Positions 41,449 through 50,369 of a stretch of DNA of 64,000 bases are shown one piece after another; within the stretch, counting starts at the first letter, position 1, and each line of letters opens with the position of its first letter. A model generated the notes under the pieces. The model made no database searches and was not told the origin of the DNA. It worked only from the letters and a program-made list of their open reading frames with translations. The stretch is from Candidatus Poribacteria bacterium. Lineage in GTDB: Bacteria; Poribacteria; WGA-4E; WGA-3G. The position numbers and the translations under genes are program-made. The stretch is from contig JAPPCZ010000112.1 in NCBI GenBank assembly GCA_028824685.1, positions 1 through 64,000 of the forward strand, read 5' to 3'.

Positions 41449-42495
41449 ATGTTAACGAAACCATTACGCGCATGCTGCTTTTTTATGCTAACTATTTCTC
41501 TGTTGGCTGTCAACCCCCTCTTTGCCGATGTCGCTGTGCTTGAACGCATTACAAAAGCGGAACAGGATGTAGGTTACGTCGGTCTCCGTCTCAGAACATA
41601 CAGCTCGTCTCGCGGCGCTCGAACAATGGAAGAGATCATCATTCATAAATCCGCAGAATTCTCCTATCGCAAGGTGGAATCCGTTATTGGAGAACAGCGG
41701 CCAGTTAACGAAGAAAATAATCGTGAGAGAAACCGGGGCGATGAAAACGGAGATAGAAATGAACGCAGAAGACCCAGAGAATTTAGATGGGACCGGGAGA
41801 GAAGTCAATTTTCGCAGAACCAAATTAAATTGATAGCAAAAAACTATGAGTTGGAACGACGGCATTGGGGAGAAAAAATTGCTGGTCATGAGACCGACCT
41901 CTTAATCATTAAGCCGAAAAATGCTGGTAGACCGACAAAACATATCTACTTTGCTCGTAAAAACGGTGTTATCTTACGCGTAGAAGATTTAGACGCTGCT
42001 GGGGTTCTCAGGAGAATGTTCGTTTATACTCGCATCAGTTTTGACCCCGAAATAGTAAAAAAGAAATGGGAGGGTTTCAAAGCAGATATCAAACCTGAAC
42101 CGTCGCGTCCACGTCCTACTATTTCACTTGCTAATGCTGAAAAAATACTTAAGAGAAAACTGATACAGCCTACATACTTGCCTCCAGGATTCCAACTACA
42201 GGGTATGTATAATCGCCATTTTGGTGGCAATCACGTTCAATTGAAATATACAGACGGTATGTTAGAATTCAATTTATTTGAAACAACAGACAAGATCACC
42301 AGACGGGAGGGGCGAAATAGGGGCGAGACTGAGATACAGATTGGCGGCAGTTCTGTGCGTAAGAACCAGCGCGGACCGACCCAGACATACGGTTGGTCAA
42401 GTGGGGATATCCATTTCTTCATATTATGCGAAATACCTGCTAAAGAAATTGAGAAGGTTGTAGAATCTATTATCCAACAAGCAAATCAGAAGTAG
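41449..42495 (+). CDS. RseB/MucB-like periplasmic sigma-regulatory protein
   Basis: 348 residues from the ATG at 41449 (AGGTGA 5 bases before; a GTG at 41419 would give 358). Signal peptide (about residues 1-27, ending LFADVAV). The body resembles the lipoprotein-like RseB/MucB fold: GYVGLRLRTYSSSRGARTMEEIIIHKSAEFSYRKVESV, HETDLLIIKPKNAGRPTKHIYFARKNGVILRVEDLDAAGVLRRMFVYTRISFD, then a second domain (LANAEKILKRKLIQPTYLPPGFQLQGMYN). A charged Arg/Glu-rich insertion lies about 92-125. It would sense envelope state and protect the anti-sigma from cleavage. Confidence 0.8.
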   Translation: MLTKPLRACCFFMLTISLLAVNPLFADVAVLERITKAEQDVGYVGLRLRTYSSSRGARTMEEIIIHKSAEFSYRKVESVIGEQRPVNEENNRERNRGDENGDRNERRRPREFRWDRERSQFSQNQIKLIAKNYELERRHWGEKIAGHETDLLIIKPKNAGRPTKHIYFARKNGVILRVEDLDAAGVLRRMFVYTRISFDPEIVKKKWEGFKADIKPEPSRPRPTISLANAEKILKRKLIQPTYLPPGFQLQGMYNRHFGGNHVQLKYTDGMLEFNLFETTDKITRREGRNRGETEIQIGGSSVRKNQRGPTQTYGWSSGDIHFFILCEIPAKEIEKVVESIIQQANQK

Positions 42496-42525
42496 TTTAA
42501 AATTGATATGTATATGGTGCCGTAG

Positions 42526-42558
42526 GTTGGGTAGCGCGAAGCGAAACCCAACTTTTTT
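42526..42558 (+). terminator. Intrinsic terminator after the sigma/anti-sigma operon
   Basis: GTTGGGT (42526-42532) pairs with ACCCAAC (42546-42552), followed by six T. The loop contains CGCGAAGCG. It resembles the GTAGGTTGGGTAGCGCGAAGCGAAACCCAAC-type repeats, so it may also be a mobile palindrome serving as a terminator. Confidence 0.8.
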
Positions 42559-42611
42559 GTTATCAGGAATATCCTTGTTCAGACAAAATATCCAACAACC
42601 AAAGGAGAATC

Positions 42612-43433
42612 ATGAAAATCTATCATATATTAATGTTAACCATCCTCGTAACCGGTCCATTTTTGGTAAGCAGCGCAGATGCCGACAGTCATGCTGACCC
42701 CATAAAAGAGGAACTTGAGAAATCACCGCGTCACGGAGAATGGGTGAAAATTACCGCTGCCGATAAACACGAACTCAACGCATTTATTGTTTTCCCGGAA
42801 GTGAAAGAACCCGCAACCGCTATCATTGTAATCCACGAAATTTTTGGGTTAACCGATTGGATTCGACTTGTCGCGGACAAACTCGCCGCCGATGGGTTTG
42901 TGGCTATCTGTCCAGACCTACTTTCGGGTATGGGACCCGATGGTGGCGGCACAGAGAGTTTTGACTCTCGGGACGATGTGCGGCGTGCGATTCGTGGACT
43001 TACAACAGAACGCGTGACAACAGACCTTGACGCTGTACGCAAATATGTTCACGACTTGCCTTCAACGAACGATAAGGTCGCTGTCTCTGGATTCTGTTGG
43101 GGTGGTAAGCAGACGTTTAGTTATGCTGTGCATTCCGATGAGATTGCAGGGGCGTTTGTGTTTTACGGTTCCGCGCCAGCTGTAGAAGATATTCCTAAGA
43201 TTTCTGCACCGGTATATGGCTTCTACGGTGAAAGTGACAACCGTATCAACGCGACAATTGATGCGACTAAAGCGGCAGCGGATGCAGCAAAAGTTAAGTA
43301 TGAACCTGTAATTTATAAAGGTGTTGGTCATGCATTCTTGCGGCGCGGTATGGCGGAAAATGCAAACGATGCCCAGAAAAAAGCTACCAAGGAAGCGTGG
43401 GAACGATGGGTTACGCTTTTGCGTGGTCTTTAG
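42612..43433 (+). CDS. Dienelactone hydrolase family protein, secreted
   Basis: 273 residues after AAAGGAG. A signal peptide (about 1-25) is followed by a DLH alpha/beta hydrolase: AIIVIHEIFGLTDWIRLVADKLAADGFVAICPDLLSGMGP, nucleophile Cys in VSGFCWGGKQTF, Asp about YGESDNRINA and His in KGVGHAFLRRG. It hydrolyses an ester or lactone bond of unknown substrate. It has 'A-x-G-F-C-W-G-G' like classic DLH. Its stop codon overlaps the first GCACCAGAGGTGC repeat at 43432. Confidence 0.93.
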   Translation: MKIYHILMLTILVTGPFLVSSADADSHADPIKEELEKSPRHGEWVKITAADKHELNAFIVFPEVKEPATAIIVIHEIFGLTDWIRLVADKLAADGFVAICPDLLSGMGPDGGGTESFDSRDDVRRAIRGLTTERVTTDLDAVRKYVHDLPSTNDKVAVSGFCWGGKQTFSYAVHSDEIAGAFVFYGSAPAVEDIPKISAPVYGFYGESDNRINATIDATKAAADAAKVKYEPVIYKGVGHAFLRRGMAENANDAQKKATKEAWERWVTLLRGL

Positions 43434-43509
43434 CACCAGAGGTGCGAAAGGTGTATAAGAAGATAATAAACCCCGACATCCAAGCACCAGAGGTGCGAAA
43501 GGTGTATAA
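43432..43509 (+). repeat. Two direct copies of a 27-bp palindromic repeat
   Basis: AGCACCAGAGGTGCGAAAGG followed by TGTATAA occurs at 43432-43458 and 43483-43509. The core GCACCAGAGGTGC is palindromic. The first copy contains the last two bases of the hydrolase stop codon, so the element is used as coding sequence end. Confidence 0.9.
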
Positions 43510-43616
43510 AATTGCGTGGCATAGGTACTCCACCCTACAATGAAAGTGAGCATTTGGAAAGAAATCGCGCTTACAAAGAGCTCCTACAAGAGACCGGTAA
43601 TCAATAAGGAACACAC

Positions 43617-44381
43617 ATGGCAAACCGACTCAAAGATAAAATCGCAATTATCACAGGGGCAGCGCGCGGTATCGGTGCAAAGAGTGCTGAACTTTTTGCA
43701 GCGGAAGGTGCCGCTGTCGTTATCTGGGATGTGAACGTCGAACGCGGCGAAAAGGTCGCACAGCAGATACAAGCCGCAGACGGCACCGCAATTTTCTGCA
43801 AATGCGATGTAACCGATGCCACGCAAATTGCAGATGCAGCACAACGCGTCACATCTGAACTCGGCATGCCCAACGTGCTTTTTAACAATGCGGGGATCGC
43901 TGTCGTCGGGGAATTAGAGGATATTTCGGAATCGGATTGGGATCGTCAATACGCGGTGAATGTAAAAAGTATCTATCTTGTTTCGCGAGCGGTTATCCCG
44001 TTGATGCGTGAGGCAGGCGGCGGAGCGATTATCAATATGGCGAGTGAATCCGCTTATGTTGGGTTTCCGATGCATCCTGCCTATACATCCTCAAAAGCTG
44101 CTGTGGTACATCTCACCCGTAGCATGGCGGTGCGGTATGCAGAGGACAACATCCGTGTCAATAGCCTCTGTCCCGGCACGATTAACACCGAGCTTTACCA
44201 AGAATTCATCGCGCAACAGGATGATCCCGATGCGGTCAACAAGGAAATTGAAGCGATGCATCCGTTGGGTATCGGTGAGCCGGAGGATATTGCTTGGGCG
44301 GCGGTCTATTTGGCGTCTGATGAATCCCGATATATGACGGGTGCGCCGATGTTGGTTGAAGGTGGGATTCTGTCTCTGTGA
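43617..44381 (+). CDS. SDR-family NAD(P)-dependent oxidoreductase
   Basis: 254 residues, classical short-chain dehydrogenase: IAIITGAARGIGAKSAELFAAEGAAVVIWDVN, CKCDVTDATQI, NVLFNNAGIAVVGE, catalytic Ser in INMASESAYVG, Tyr/Lys in HPAYTSSKAAV, and C-terminal MTGAPMLVEGG. The Asp after beta-2 (WDVN) favours NAD over NADP. Substrate unknown. It stands between repeats and is convergent with the ThuA-like gene. Confidence 0.94.
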   Translation: MANRLKDKIAIITGAARGIGAKSAELFAAEGAAVVIWDVNVERGEKVAQQIQAADGTAIFCKCDVTDATQIADAAQRVTSELGMPNVLFNNAGIAVVGELEDISESDWDRQYAVNVKSIYLVSRAVIPLMREAGGGAIINMASESAYVGFPMHPAYTSSKAAVVHLTRSMAVRYAEDNIRVNSLCPGTINTELYQEFIAQQDDPDAVNKEIEAMHPLGIGEPEDIAWAAVYLASDESRYMTGAPMLVEGGILSL

Positions 44382-44395
44382 TTTCAATGAGAATC

Positions 44396-44470
44396 TGTAG
44401 GGGCGGGTCCCTGTGCCCGCTCGTTGCTAGCACGATCCAACATCGGCGGGGCACAGAGACCCGCCCTACA
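44396..44470. repeat. 75-bp inverted-repeat element between convergent genes
   Basis: TGTAGGGGCGGGTCCCTGTG...CCCGC (44396-44420) pairs almost perfectly with GCGGGGCACAGAGACCCGCC...CTACA (44446-44470). It can form a long hairpin in either transcript and probably ends transcription from both sides. The style is that of dispersed REP-like elements in this genome. Confidence 0.85.
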
Positions 44471-44490
44471 AATATAAATGAGAATTTCTC

Positions 44491-45426
44491 CTACAACGCA
44501 TGATCGGAAGGTTTTAAGCCTTTCTTAAACGTACCGAAACCGAAGAACGTTGGCTCATAATCACCGACATAATCAACATTGCTTTTCTCAGGGATAGCGT
44601 CCTCCAACCCCATACCCCAATAACAACCGTTGACAAGCAGCCGCCGCAACCCTTCGCTCTCTAAATCAACCGACGCACCCATCGTCGTATTGAATACACG
44701 AGACGTATTCCCTAATTCACCTGTATACGTCTTTATCCATGCCAACGGCATTGTAGGGGTATCCGGTTTTGGCGGATCTGTCGGTTCCATACCGACGAGC
44801 ACCTGTCCGTGCACCAACACCTGTGCATCGCCCGTCAATTCCTTAATACCGTAAACATCGGAAGGCCCCCATATATCCGATACACCTTTAAGGATAGGAT
44901 GATCTTTGTGCCCTTCGTCAATCACACCGCGTGCGCTCTCTTTGCCGTGATGTCCGTGATGGTTGATCCATGTCTCCCCAAGTACTTGCCGACCATAACC
45001 ACCGTCAAATTCTTGACTATTAAAACTATATTTGGCGTAGGGACTATCGGTGTTTTCCTTATAATTAAAGGCGTGTGTTGCGGTGCGTAGTCCCATCACA
45101 GGATTACCCGCGTTCGTATAGTCAATGATATATTTCATCTGTTTATCGGGCAACTCACGGAAACGTGTGAACAATACCATCATATCGGCGGACTCCAGAT
45201 GATGCAACCCGGGTATATTCGACACCACATTCGGGTCTATCTCACCCGTTTCCGGATTGATAGCGAACAGTACGGTGCATCGGAAGCCGTGATGCGTGGC
45301 TAACACTTTGCCCAACATCGGCAACGCTTCTTCAGAACGATACTCCTCATCGCCACTCACCAGCACAATATGTTTGCCTTTACCAGCACCATCGCCACCT
45401 TCATATACAACCCATTCATTACTCAT
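44491..45426 (-). CDS. ThuA-like domain protein (trehalose-utilisation/glutamine-amidotransferase-like fold)
   Basis: 311 residues from ATG 45426 (GGAG 10 bases before; TTG 45444 also possible). ThuA-like: KHIVLVSGDEEYRSEEALPMLGKVLATHHGFRCTVLFAINPETGEID, GLHHLESADMMVLFTRFRELPDKQMKYIIDYTNAGNPVMGLRTATHAF, RGVIDEGHKDHPILKGV, TMPLAWIKTYTGELGNTSRVFNTTMGASVDLESEGLRRLLVNGCYWGMGL. Related ThuA proteins act in disaccharide metabolism; in this lineage they are abundant with unknown substrates. No signal peptide is seen. Confidence 0.9.
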   Translation of the reverse strand: MSNEWVVYEGGDGAGKGKHIVLVSGDEEYRSEEALPMLGKVLATHHGFRCTVLFAINPETGEIDPNVVSNIPGLHHLESADMMVLFTRFRELPDKQMKYIIDYTNAGNPVMGLRTATHAFNYKENTDSPYAKYSFNSQEFDGGYGRQVLGETWINHHGHHGKESARGVIDEGHKDHPILKGVSDIWGPSDVYGIKELTGDAQVLVHGQVLVGMEPTDPPKPDTPTMPLAWIKTYTGELGNTSRVFNTTMGASVDLESEGLRRLLVNGCYWGMGLEDAIPEKSNVDYVGDYEPTFFGFGTFKKGLKPSDHAL

Positions 45427-45856
45427 TAATATATTAAACTCCAAATATCATAGGATTTATAATATGGAGTATAGCACATTTTCGGTTAAAAGTCATATCG
45501 TTAATTGTCTGAACCAGGATACACAAGATTTTTCTTGACAAGTTCTTTGTTGTTAATTCATCGCTACTATAGTATTCTATTGATAAAAAGTTAAAGCGTC
45601 TCAATACCACTGTGTGTCGGCTATCCTCCAACCTTGAAAATCGTATAATCCGGGGAATGCCAAAAGACATTCATACCCGCCAAATACCTAATGGTATTTG
45701 TAGCGTTGATTTCTTGATTTCTTCCTAACCTCGCCAAATTACTGATTTATTTTCTTTAACTTCATAATGGCATTCATACCGTTGATTTGGATTCCCGACT
45801 AAGAGCGGTTTCGTCGCGATTCGGAGATCGCTCCTACAGAATATATGTGAACTTAT
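45427..45856. other. 430-bp intergenic region with dispersed-repeat copy
   Basis: No gene seen. It holds CATTCATACC...CGTTGATTT-type copies (about 45670 and 45771), a TTGTCTGAACCAGGATACAC-type text seen as a dispersed repeat in related genomes (recollection), and the GATTCCCGACT ... GCGATTCGGAGATCGCTCC repeat at 45790-45839. It separates the divergently placed start of the ThuA-like gene from the end of the lipoprotein gene. Confidence 0.6.
45790..45839. repeat. Dispersed intergenic repeat (GTAGGAGCGAT family), inverted copy
   Basis: ATTCCCGACTAAGAGC ... GTCGCGATTCGGAGATCGCTCC followed by TACAG. It is the reversed layout of the full copy at 32502-32570. Confidence 0.8.
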
Positions 45857-47545
45857 TTATTCATCTGATAGGAGGGCTTCAATCATCCAAATTAAGGGCT
45901 GACCGTTTACCAGATGCGAACCTAAAAAACTGTATTGCCAATTCCCTGCTTTATCAATTAAAATAAAGGATGGGATTCCTTTAAACTGATAAGCCTTCCT
46001 CACCTCTTGATGCTGGTCGAGTAAAACGGGCCATGGATGCTGATGTTCATCTAAAGACTTTCGCACCTGTTCAGGGGTTTCACCATCATTGATCCCCCAA
46101 ATGACGACATCATCGTTTTCTCGGAATCGCTCGTAGACGGTTTTAACCTCTGGGATCGACATATTGCACGGACCACACCAAGAAGCCCCAACATCGAGTA
46201 AAACGACCTTCCCAGCCATTGCTGATAACGAGTATGTTTCGCCTTCCAGAGTTTCTAACCGAAAATCCGTTGCTTTCTGATTCAGTCTATTTGTGATAAA
46301 TTCCTGACGGAATTTATCAAGATCCGCTGCTTCTCGGATCCGGTATTCCGCTTCGGTGTTTTTGAGGAACGCCTCAAATGTATCAGTGGTTTGTTCTCGT
46401 TCTATTTGATGGTAGACGCGTTCCAATCCGGCATGAGCTTCAACGTGAGGTTTGGGGGCAAAGTGTGCGTCGGCATAATAACGCCTTGCTATTTCCCATT
46501 CACCGATTTTTTCTGCCGACTGTCCCAACATCCAGAAGTAATTGATAGCACGCTCGTTGAACCTCACCCACAATGATTCCGAAAAATCAGGTGTGCTTGC
46601 GAGAAGACCTTCATGCGCCTCTTTCCATCGTTCCTGCTGGAGATAGATTTCAGCACGCAAGCGAGAAAGATCTTTCTGCTTTTCTTTTAGAGACCCCTTA
46701 CTCCATGTTTGTTCTTCCTCGCCTAATCTGATTTCAGCACGTCCTAAAGTTTCCAATGCTTTGTCTAACCGGTTGTTAAACTTCAGCCGATATTTGACCG
46801 CTTCAATGTAAGCATAGCCAAAATACTGCTGTGTCTTCTGACAAAAGAAAAGGTGTGCTTTCAAATATCGGTCAATAAGTTTGTCAAGGGTATCATCACT
46901 TACCAGAGAGCGGTCCTCTTCTGCTAACCAAAGTATTTCTTCATAAGCTAACAGATACCAAGATAATTCTGGGACATCCGAGGAGGTAAACTCATTAATG
47001 ACGCGCTGGTAATAGTGCCACCTTTGAGATGCCTCTTCGCTCCGTTCAGCTAACCCTAACAACGCAAGCAGATGAAGTTCAGTTTTGGGGTATTGCAGCA
47101 TCTTATCAAATAAACTGCTTGGGACATTCTTAGCACCGCCGGGAAGAAGTCTATATCCCCAGTGGGCAGCATCTAATACTTCCAGGGTTTCTGGGTGTGT
47201 CCGCAGCAGTGTTTCGATTTCAAAGGTAATCCTGTTTTTCGCATGCACCTCTGAAAACATTTTGGTTATCAATCTCCATCGAGAATCGTAAGCCTCCAAA
47301 TCCGGTGGATCGGATTTTAGGGCGCGCTTACTGATCTCTAAAGCCTTATCAAATTCACCCAACTTACGGTGGGTCTCAATCTGCGTGGCTAAATCTTGCA
47401 ATTTTCTATCTTCTTCTTTAGTTGCCGTGAACGTTTCTTCTATAGGTGCGTCCAGTTTGATGTGCTGTGTGCAGGACAGAGCACCTAAAACAAACAGACA
47501 GCAGAACAAAAGCGGACCGCACACCATACGATTTAAGAATTTCAT
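45857..47545 (-). CDS. Thioredoxin-like (TlpA/ResA-type) lipoprotein with helical repeats
   Basis: 562 residues from ATG 47545 (TAAGGAGA before it; the frame is open to 47617 but without better start). Signal with lipobox GALSC (Cys about residue 25). About 400 residues of helical, TPR-like repeats follow. The last ~140 residues are a TlpA-type thioredoxin domain: ATDFRLETLEGETYSLSAMAGKVVLLDVGASWCGPCNMSIPEV with the active CGPC (codons near 46163-46189), then IPSFILIDKAGNWQYSFLG. It should reduce or exchange disulfides outside the cytoplasm. A paralogous module is fused to the sigma factor encoded next on the right. Confidence 0.9.
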   Translation of the reverse strand: MKFLNRMVCGPLLFCCLFVLGALSCTQHIKLDAPIEETFTATKEEDRKLQDLATQIETHRKLGEFDKALEISKRALKSDPPDLEAYDSRWRLITKMFSEVHAKNRITFEIETLLRTHPETLEVLDAAHWGYRLLPGGAKNVPSSLFDKMLQYPKTELHLLALLGLAERSEEASQRWHYYQRVINEFTSSDVPELSWYLLAYEEILWLAEEDRSLVSDDTLDKLIDRYLKAHLFFCQKTQQYFGYAYIEAVKYRLKFNNRLDKALETLGRAEIRLGEEEQTWSKGSLKEKQKDLSRLRAEIYLQQERWKEAHEGLLASTPDFSESLWVRFNERAINYFWMLGQSAEKIGEWEIARRYYADAHFAPKPHVEAHAGLERVYHQIEREQTTDTFEAFLKNTEAEYRIREAADLDKFRQEFITNRLNQKATDFRLETLEGETYSLSAMAGKVVLLDVGASWCGPCNMSIPEVKTVYERFRENDDVVIWGINDGETPEQVRKSLDEHQHPWPVLLDQHQEVRKAYQFKGIPSFILIDKAGNWQYSFLGSHLVNGQPLIWMIEALLSDE

Positions 47546-47663
47546 AAATTTCTCCTTATAGTGAAAACAATAATTATTGATACACTGTGAATCAACGCCA
47601 AATGCACTTTTTGGCATTTGACGGGTTAGGTTTCCTTAACCGAACCGTGCTTATTTAGTCTCC

Positions 47664-47685
47664 GATGCGGTTGGAAAACCGCATC
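47664..47685. repeat. Perfect hairpin between the sigma fusion and the lipoprotein gene
   Basis: GATGCGGTT, loop GGAA, AACCGCATC: 9-bp perfect stem (47664-47685). The same 280-bp gap also has a GCATTTGGCGTTGATT-like text near 47590 and a GGTTAGGTTTCCTTAACC hairpin (about 47623). No T-run, so a terminator is not certain. Confidence 0.7.
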
Positions 47686-47821
47686 TACCGAGGAAATGTT
47701 CCAATATTTTTAGGTTTACTATATTACAATCCAGACGACGAAAAATGAGGACAGGATACCTTACATATATTATAAGATTGGTGGGTAGTTCTTGCCGAAT
47801 AAGTGTTAGAAACATAAGTTA

Positions 47822-49930
47822 TCACTCATCTAATAGGAGAGCTTCAATCAACCAAATTAAGGGCTGACCGTTTACCAGATGCAAACCTTCAAAACTGAAT
47901 TGCCAATTTTGGTATTTATCAATCAAAATAAAAAACGATGACATTGTTTCAACCTGATAAGCCTTCTTTACTTCTTGATCTGGATCAAGCAGAAGCGGCC
48001 AGGGTAGATCGTATTCAGTTAAAAATTGCCGCACTTGTTGATGGGTTTCCCCATTATTGATTCCCCAGACAACAACATCGTCGGTTGTACTAAATCGTTC
48101 GTAGACGATTTTGACCTCTGGAATGACCATGTTGCCCGAGCGCGACGAAACTCCAACATCAAGCAAAACAACTTTACCTGACATTGCCGATAGTGTGTAT
48201 GCCTCTCCTTCCAATGTTTGTAAACAAAAGTCCTTCGCTTTCTTATTAAGTCTGTTTGTGATAAGTTTCTGCCGGATTTTTTCGCGGTCAGCACTTTCTC
48301 GAATACGGTATTCAGTTTCGGTATCTTTAAGGAAAGCCTCAAACGTATCAATAGACCCTTGCTCCATTTGATGACAAATCCGTTCCAAGCCTGTCAGACT
48401 TTCTACGCGAGACATAGGCACAAAATGAGCATCGACATAGTCATAGTAATGCCTTACTTTCTCACAGTGAGGGATAGGTGCAAAGTAGGCATTGGCATAG
48501 TAACACCTTGCCTTTTCCCACTTTCCTATTCCTTCTGCCGACCTTCCCAACATCCAGAAGTAATTGATGGCACTCTCGTTGAACCTTGCCCAGAGAGATT
48601 CCAAAAAATTCGGTGCGTTTGTTATAAGTCCCTCATGAGTTTCTTCCCATCGTTCCTGCCGAAGGTAGATTTCACAGCGCAAACGAGCGATTTCTCTGTG
48701 TACTTCTTTTACAGATCTTCTGTTGTTTTGTACAAGCCACACCTGTTCCTCTTCTTCACCTAATCTGATTTCAGTCCGTTCCAAAATTTCCAATGCTTTG
48801 TCTAATCGGTTGTTAAACTTCAACCGATATTGAGCTGCTCCAGTATCAGCCAAGCCGAACCACTGCTGTGTCTCCTGGCACATAGCAAGATGTGCCTTCA
48901 AATATCCGTCAATAAGTTCATCAAGGTAATTATCGTTTGCCAGAGAGCGATCCGCCTCGACTAACCTCAGCATTTCTTCATAAGCTAACAGATACCATGA
49001 TAATTCTGGGGCATCTGAGGCTGTGAACTCGTCAGTGACGCGTTGATAGTAATGCCACTTTTGAGACGCCTCTTCGCTCCGTTCAGCTAACCCTAACAAC
49101 GCGAGCAGGTGAAGTTCGGTTTTGGCGTATTGCAGCATCTTATCGAATAAACTACTTGGGACATTCTTCGCACGGCCGGGAAGGCATCTATAGCCCCAGT
49201 GGGCGATTTCTAATACTTCTGGAGTTTCTGAGTGTGTCCTCAGCATTGATTCGATTTCAGAGCAAATCATTTTTTGGACATCCTCCTCTGAAAACATTTC
49301 GGCTATGAGTCTCCATCGAGAATAATAAACCTCCAAGTCCGCTATCTGTAAGCTGCCAAGAAAATCCTGAATTAAGATATCTTGATCCGTTTTTAAACGC
49401 TTTCGCGCACGTTGAAGCTGACTCGTAATTGTGTTTACCGACACCCCTAAAAATTTGCTTATCTCCTTTGTTGGCATTTCATCAAGATAATAGAGCATCA
49501 TCACTGTGCGTTCACTTTCTGGCAATTTTTTTAGAAGATCTTCGGCGATGGCATAACAACGCTCAGTCGCTTCTAATTCTTGTTGCTCTGATACATAACG
49601 CTCATAAGCTAAGTTATCTACTGCTTTTACAGACGTACTCTCGAGTGATTGCATCGTAGGTTTTTGCTTTCGTATCCAAGCAACGCAAAGCCGATTCGCA
49701 ATGGCATAGAGCCACCCGGAGAATCGATTGATATCTTTGAGTGTAGAAAGTTTTTTGTATACCTGAAGGAAAGTGTCTTGCGTAATCTCTTCCGCATAGT
49801 GATAATCGCCGATCTTCCGCCACACAAAAGCGTGAACATTTTTTTCATATTTTTGAACTAAAGTGTTGAATGCCCTATTGTCACCTGACAAAATTTTCTG
49901 AATTAACTGAACGTCGTCTTCTCTTTCCAC
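47822..49930 (-). CDS. ECF-type sigma factor fused to a helical-repeat/degenerate thioredoxin module
   Basis: 702 residues from the GTG at 49930, which has GGGAGG 7 bases before it; an ATG at 49969 is less likely. Residues ~1-190 are an ECF sigma: region 2 (DYHYAEEITQDTFLQVYKKLSTLKDINRFSGWLYAIANRLCVAWIRK) and region 4 (LPESERTVMMLYYLDEMPTKEISKFLGVSVNTITSQLQRARKRL). From about residue 198 (DLEVYYSRWRLI) to the end it copies the neighbouring lipoprotein almost in full: helical repeats, then a TlpA-like domain. Where the lipoprotein has ASWCGPCNM, this protein has VSSRSGNM, so both Cys are lost and one residue is missing. It also has an internal ~25-residue duplication near PHCEKVRHYYDYVDAHF. 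No signal peptide, so cytoplasmic. Confidence 0.9.
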   Translation of the reverse strand: MEREDDVQLIQKILSGDNRAFNTLVQKYEKNVHAFVWRKIGDYHYAEEITQDTFLQVYKKLSTLKDINRFSGWLYAIANRLCVAWIRKQKPTMQSLESTSVKAVDNLAYERYVSEQQELEATERCYAIAEDLLKKLPESERTVMMLYYLDEMPTKEISKFLGVSVNTITSQLQRARKRLKTDQDILIQDFLGSLQIADLEVYYSRWRLIAEMFSEEDVQKMICSEIESMLRTHSETPEVLEIAHWGYRCLPGRAKNVPSSLFDKMLQYAKTELHLLALLGLAERSEEASQKWHYYQRVTDEFTASDAPELSWYLLAYEEMLRLVEADRSLANDNYLDELIDGYLKAHLAMCQETQQWFGLADTGAAQYRLKFNNRLDKALEILERTEIRLGEEEEQVWLVQNNRRSVKEVHREIARLRCEIYLRQERWEETHEGLITNAPNFLESLWARFNESAINYFWMLGRSAEGIGKWEKARCYYANAYFAPIPHCEKVRHYYDYVDAHFVPMSRVESLTGLERICHQMEQGSIDTFEAFLKDTETEYRIRESADREKIRQKLITNRLNKKAKDFCLQTLEGEAYTLSAMSGKVVLLDVGVSSRSGNMVIPEVKIVYERFSTTDDVVVWGINNGETHQQVRQFLTEYDLPWPLLLDPDQEVKKAYQVETMSSFFILIDKYQNWQFSFEGLHLVNGQPLIWLIEALLLDE

Positions 49931-50369
49931 GAGGCTTCCTCCCAATAAACAGATTGGATGTATTCGCATTCGCCAAGAGGCTTAGATAGATGGTTAAATG
50001 CGGATTTGTAAACTTAAGCAATGTGACAAGGTGTATCATTACGTGACTATGCTATTATAGACGCGATTTTGAAGAGGAAAACGTGCATTATGTAAAAAAA
50101 TGAAAATATCAGAATTTTTAGAAGTTGTTTCTTAAATCGAACTTACGTTAAATTTTCTATCACTTCCAAACTTTGTCAATAAATTTACGCACCCTATTAG
50201 ATTTCAATTATTTCAAAGGAGTTTCTTAAGATAAATGGATTAAATGAAATGCAAGAAAAAGCCTGATTCAGCCAACGTAACATACAATAACTGAATCAGG
50301 CTTAATTATGTTATTTTAAACTTTCCATAGACACTTTATTCAAGGTATAGGAAAGAGCAGATTGAAACT
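49931..50369. other. Intergenic region with terminator and presumed promoter
   Basis: No gene seen. Near the left end the minus-strand sigma-fusion gene starts; a promoter for it is expected at about 49980-50070, but I could not pick a confident one. The stretch 50080-50250 is AT-rich and empty. A terminator hairpin for the gene at right lies at 50259-50303. Confidence 0.55.
50259..50303 (-). terminator. Intrinsic terminator of the NPCBM-like gene
   Basis: AAGCCTGATTCAG (50259-50271) pairs perfectly with CTGAATCAGGCTT (50291-50303) around a 19-base loop. On the minus strand a run rich in T (TTTTTCTTGC) follows the stem. It lies ~65 bp beyond the stop codon at 50370. Confidence 0.75.
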
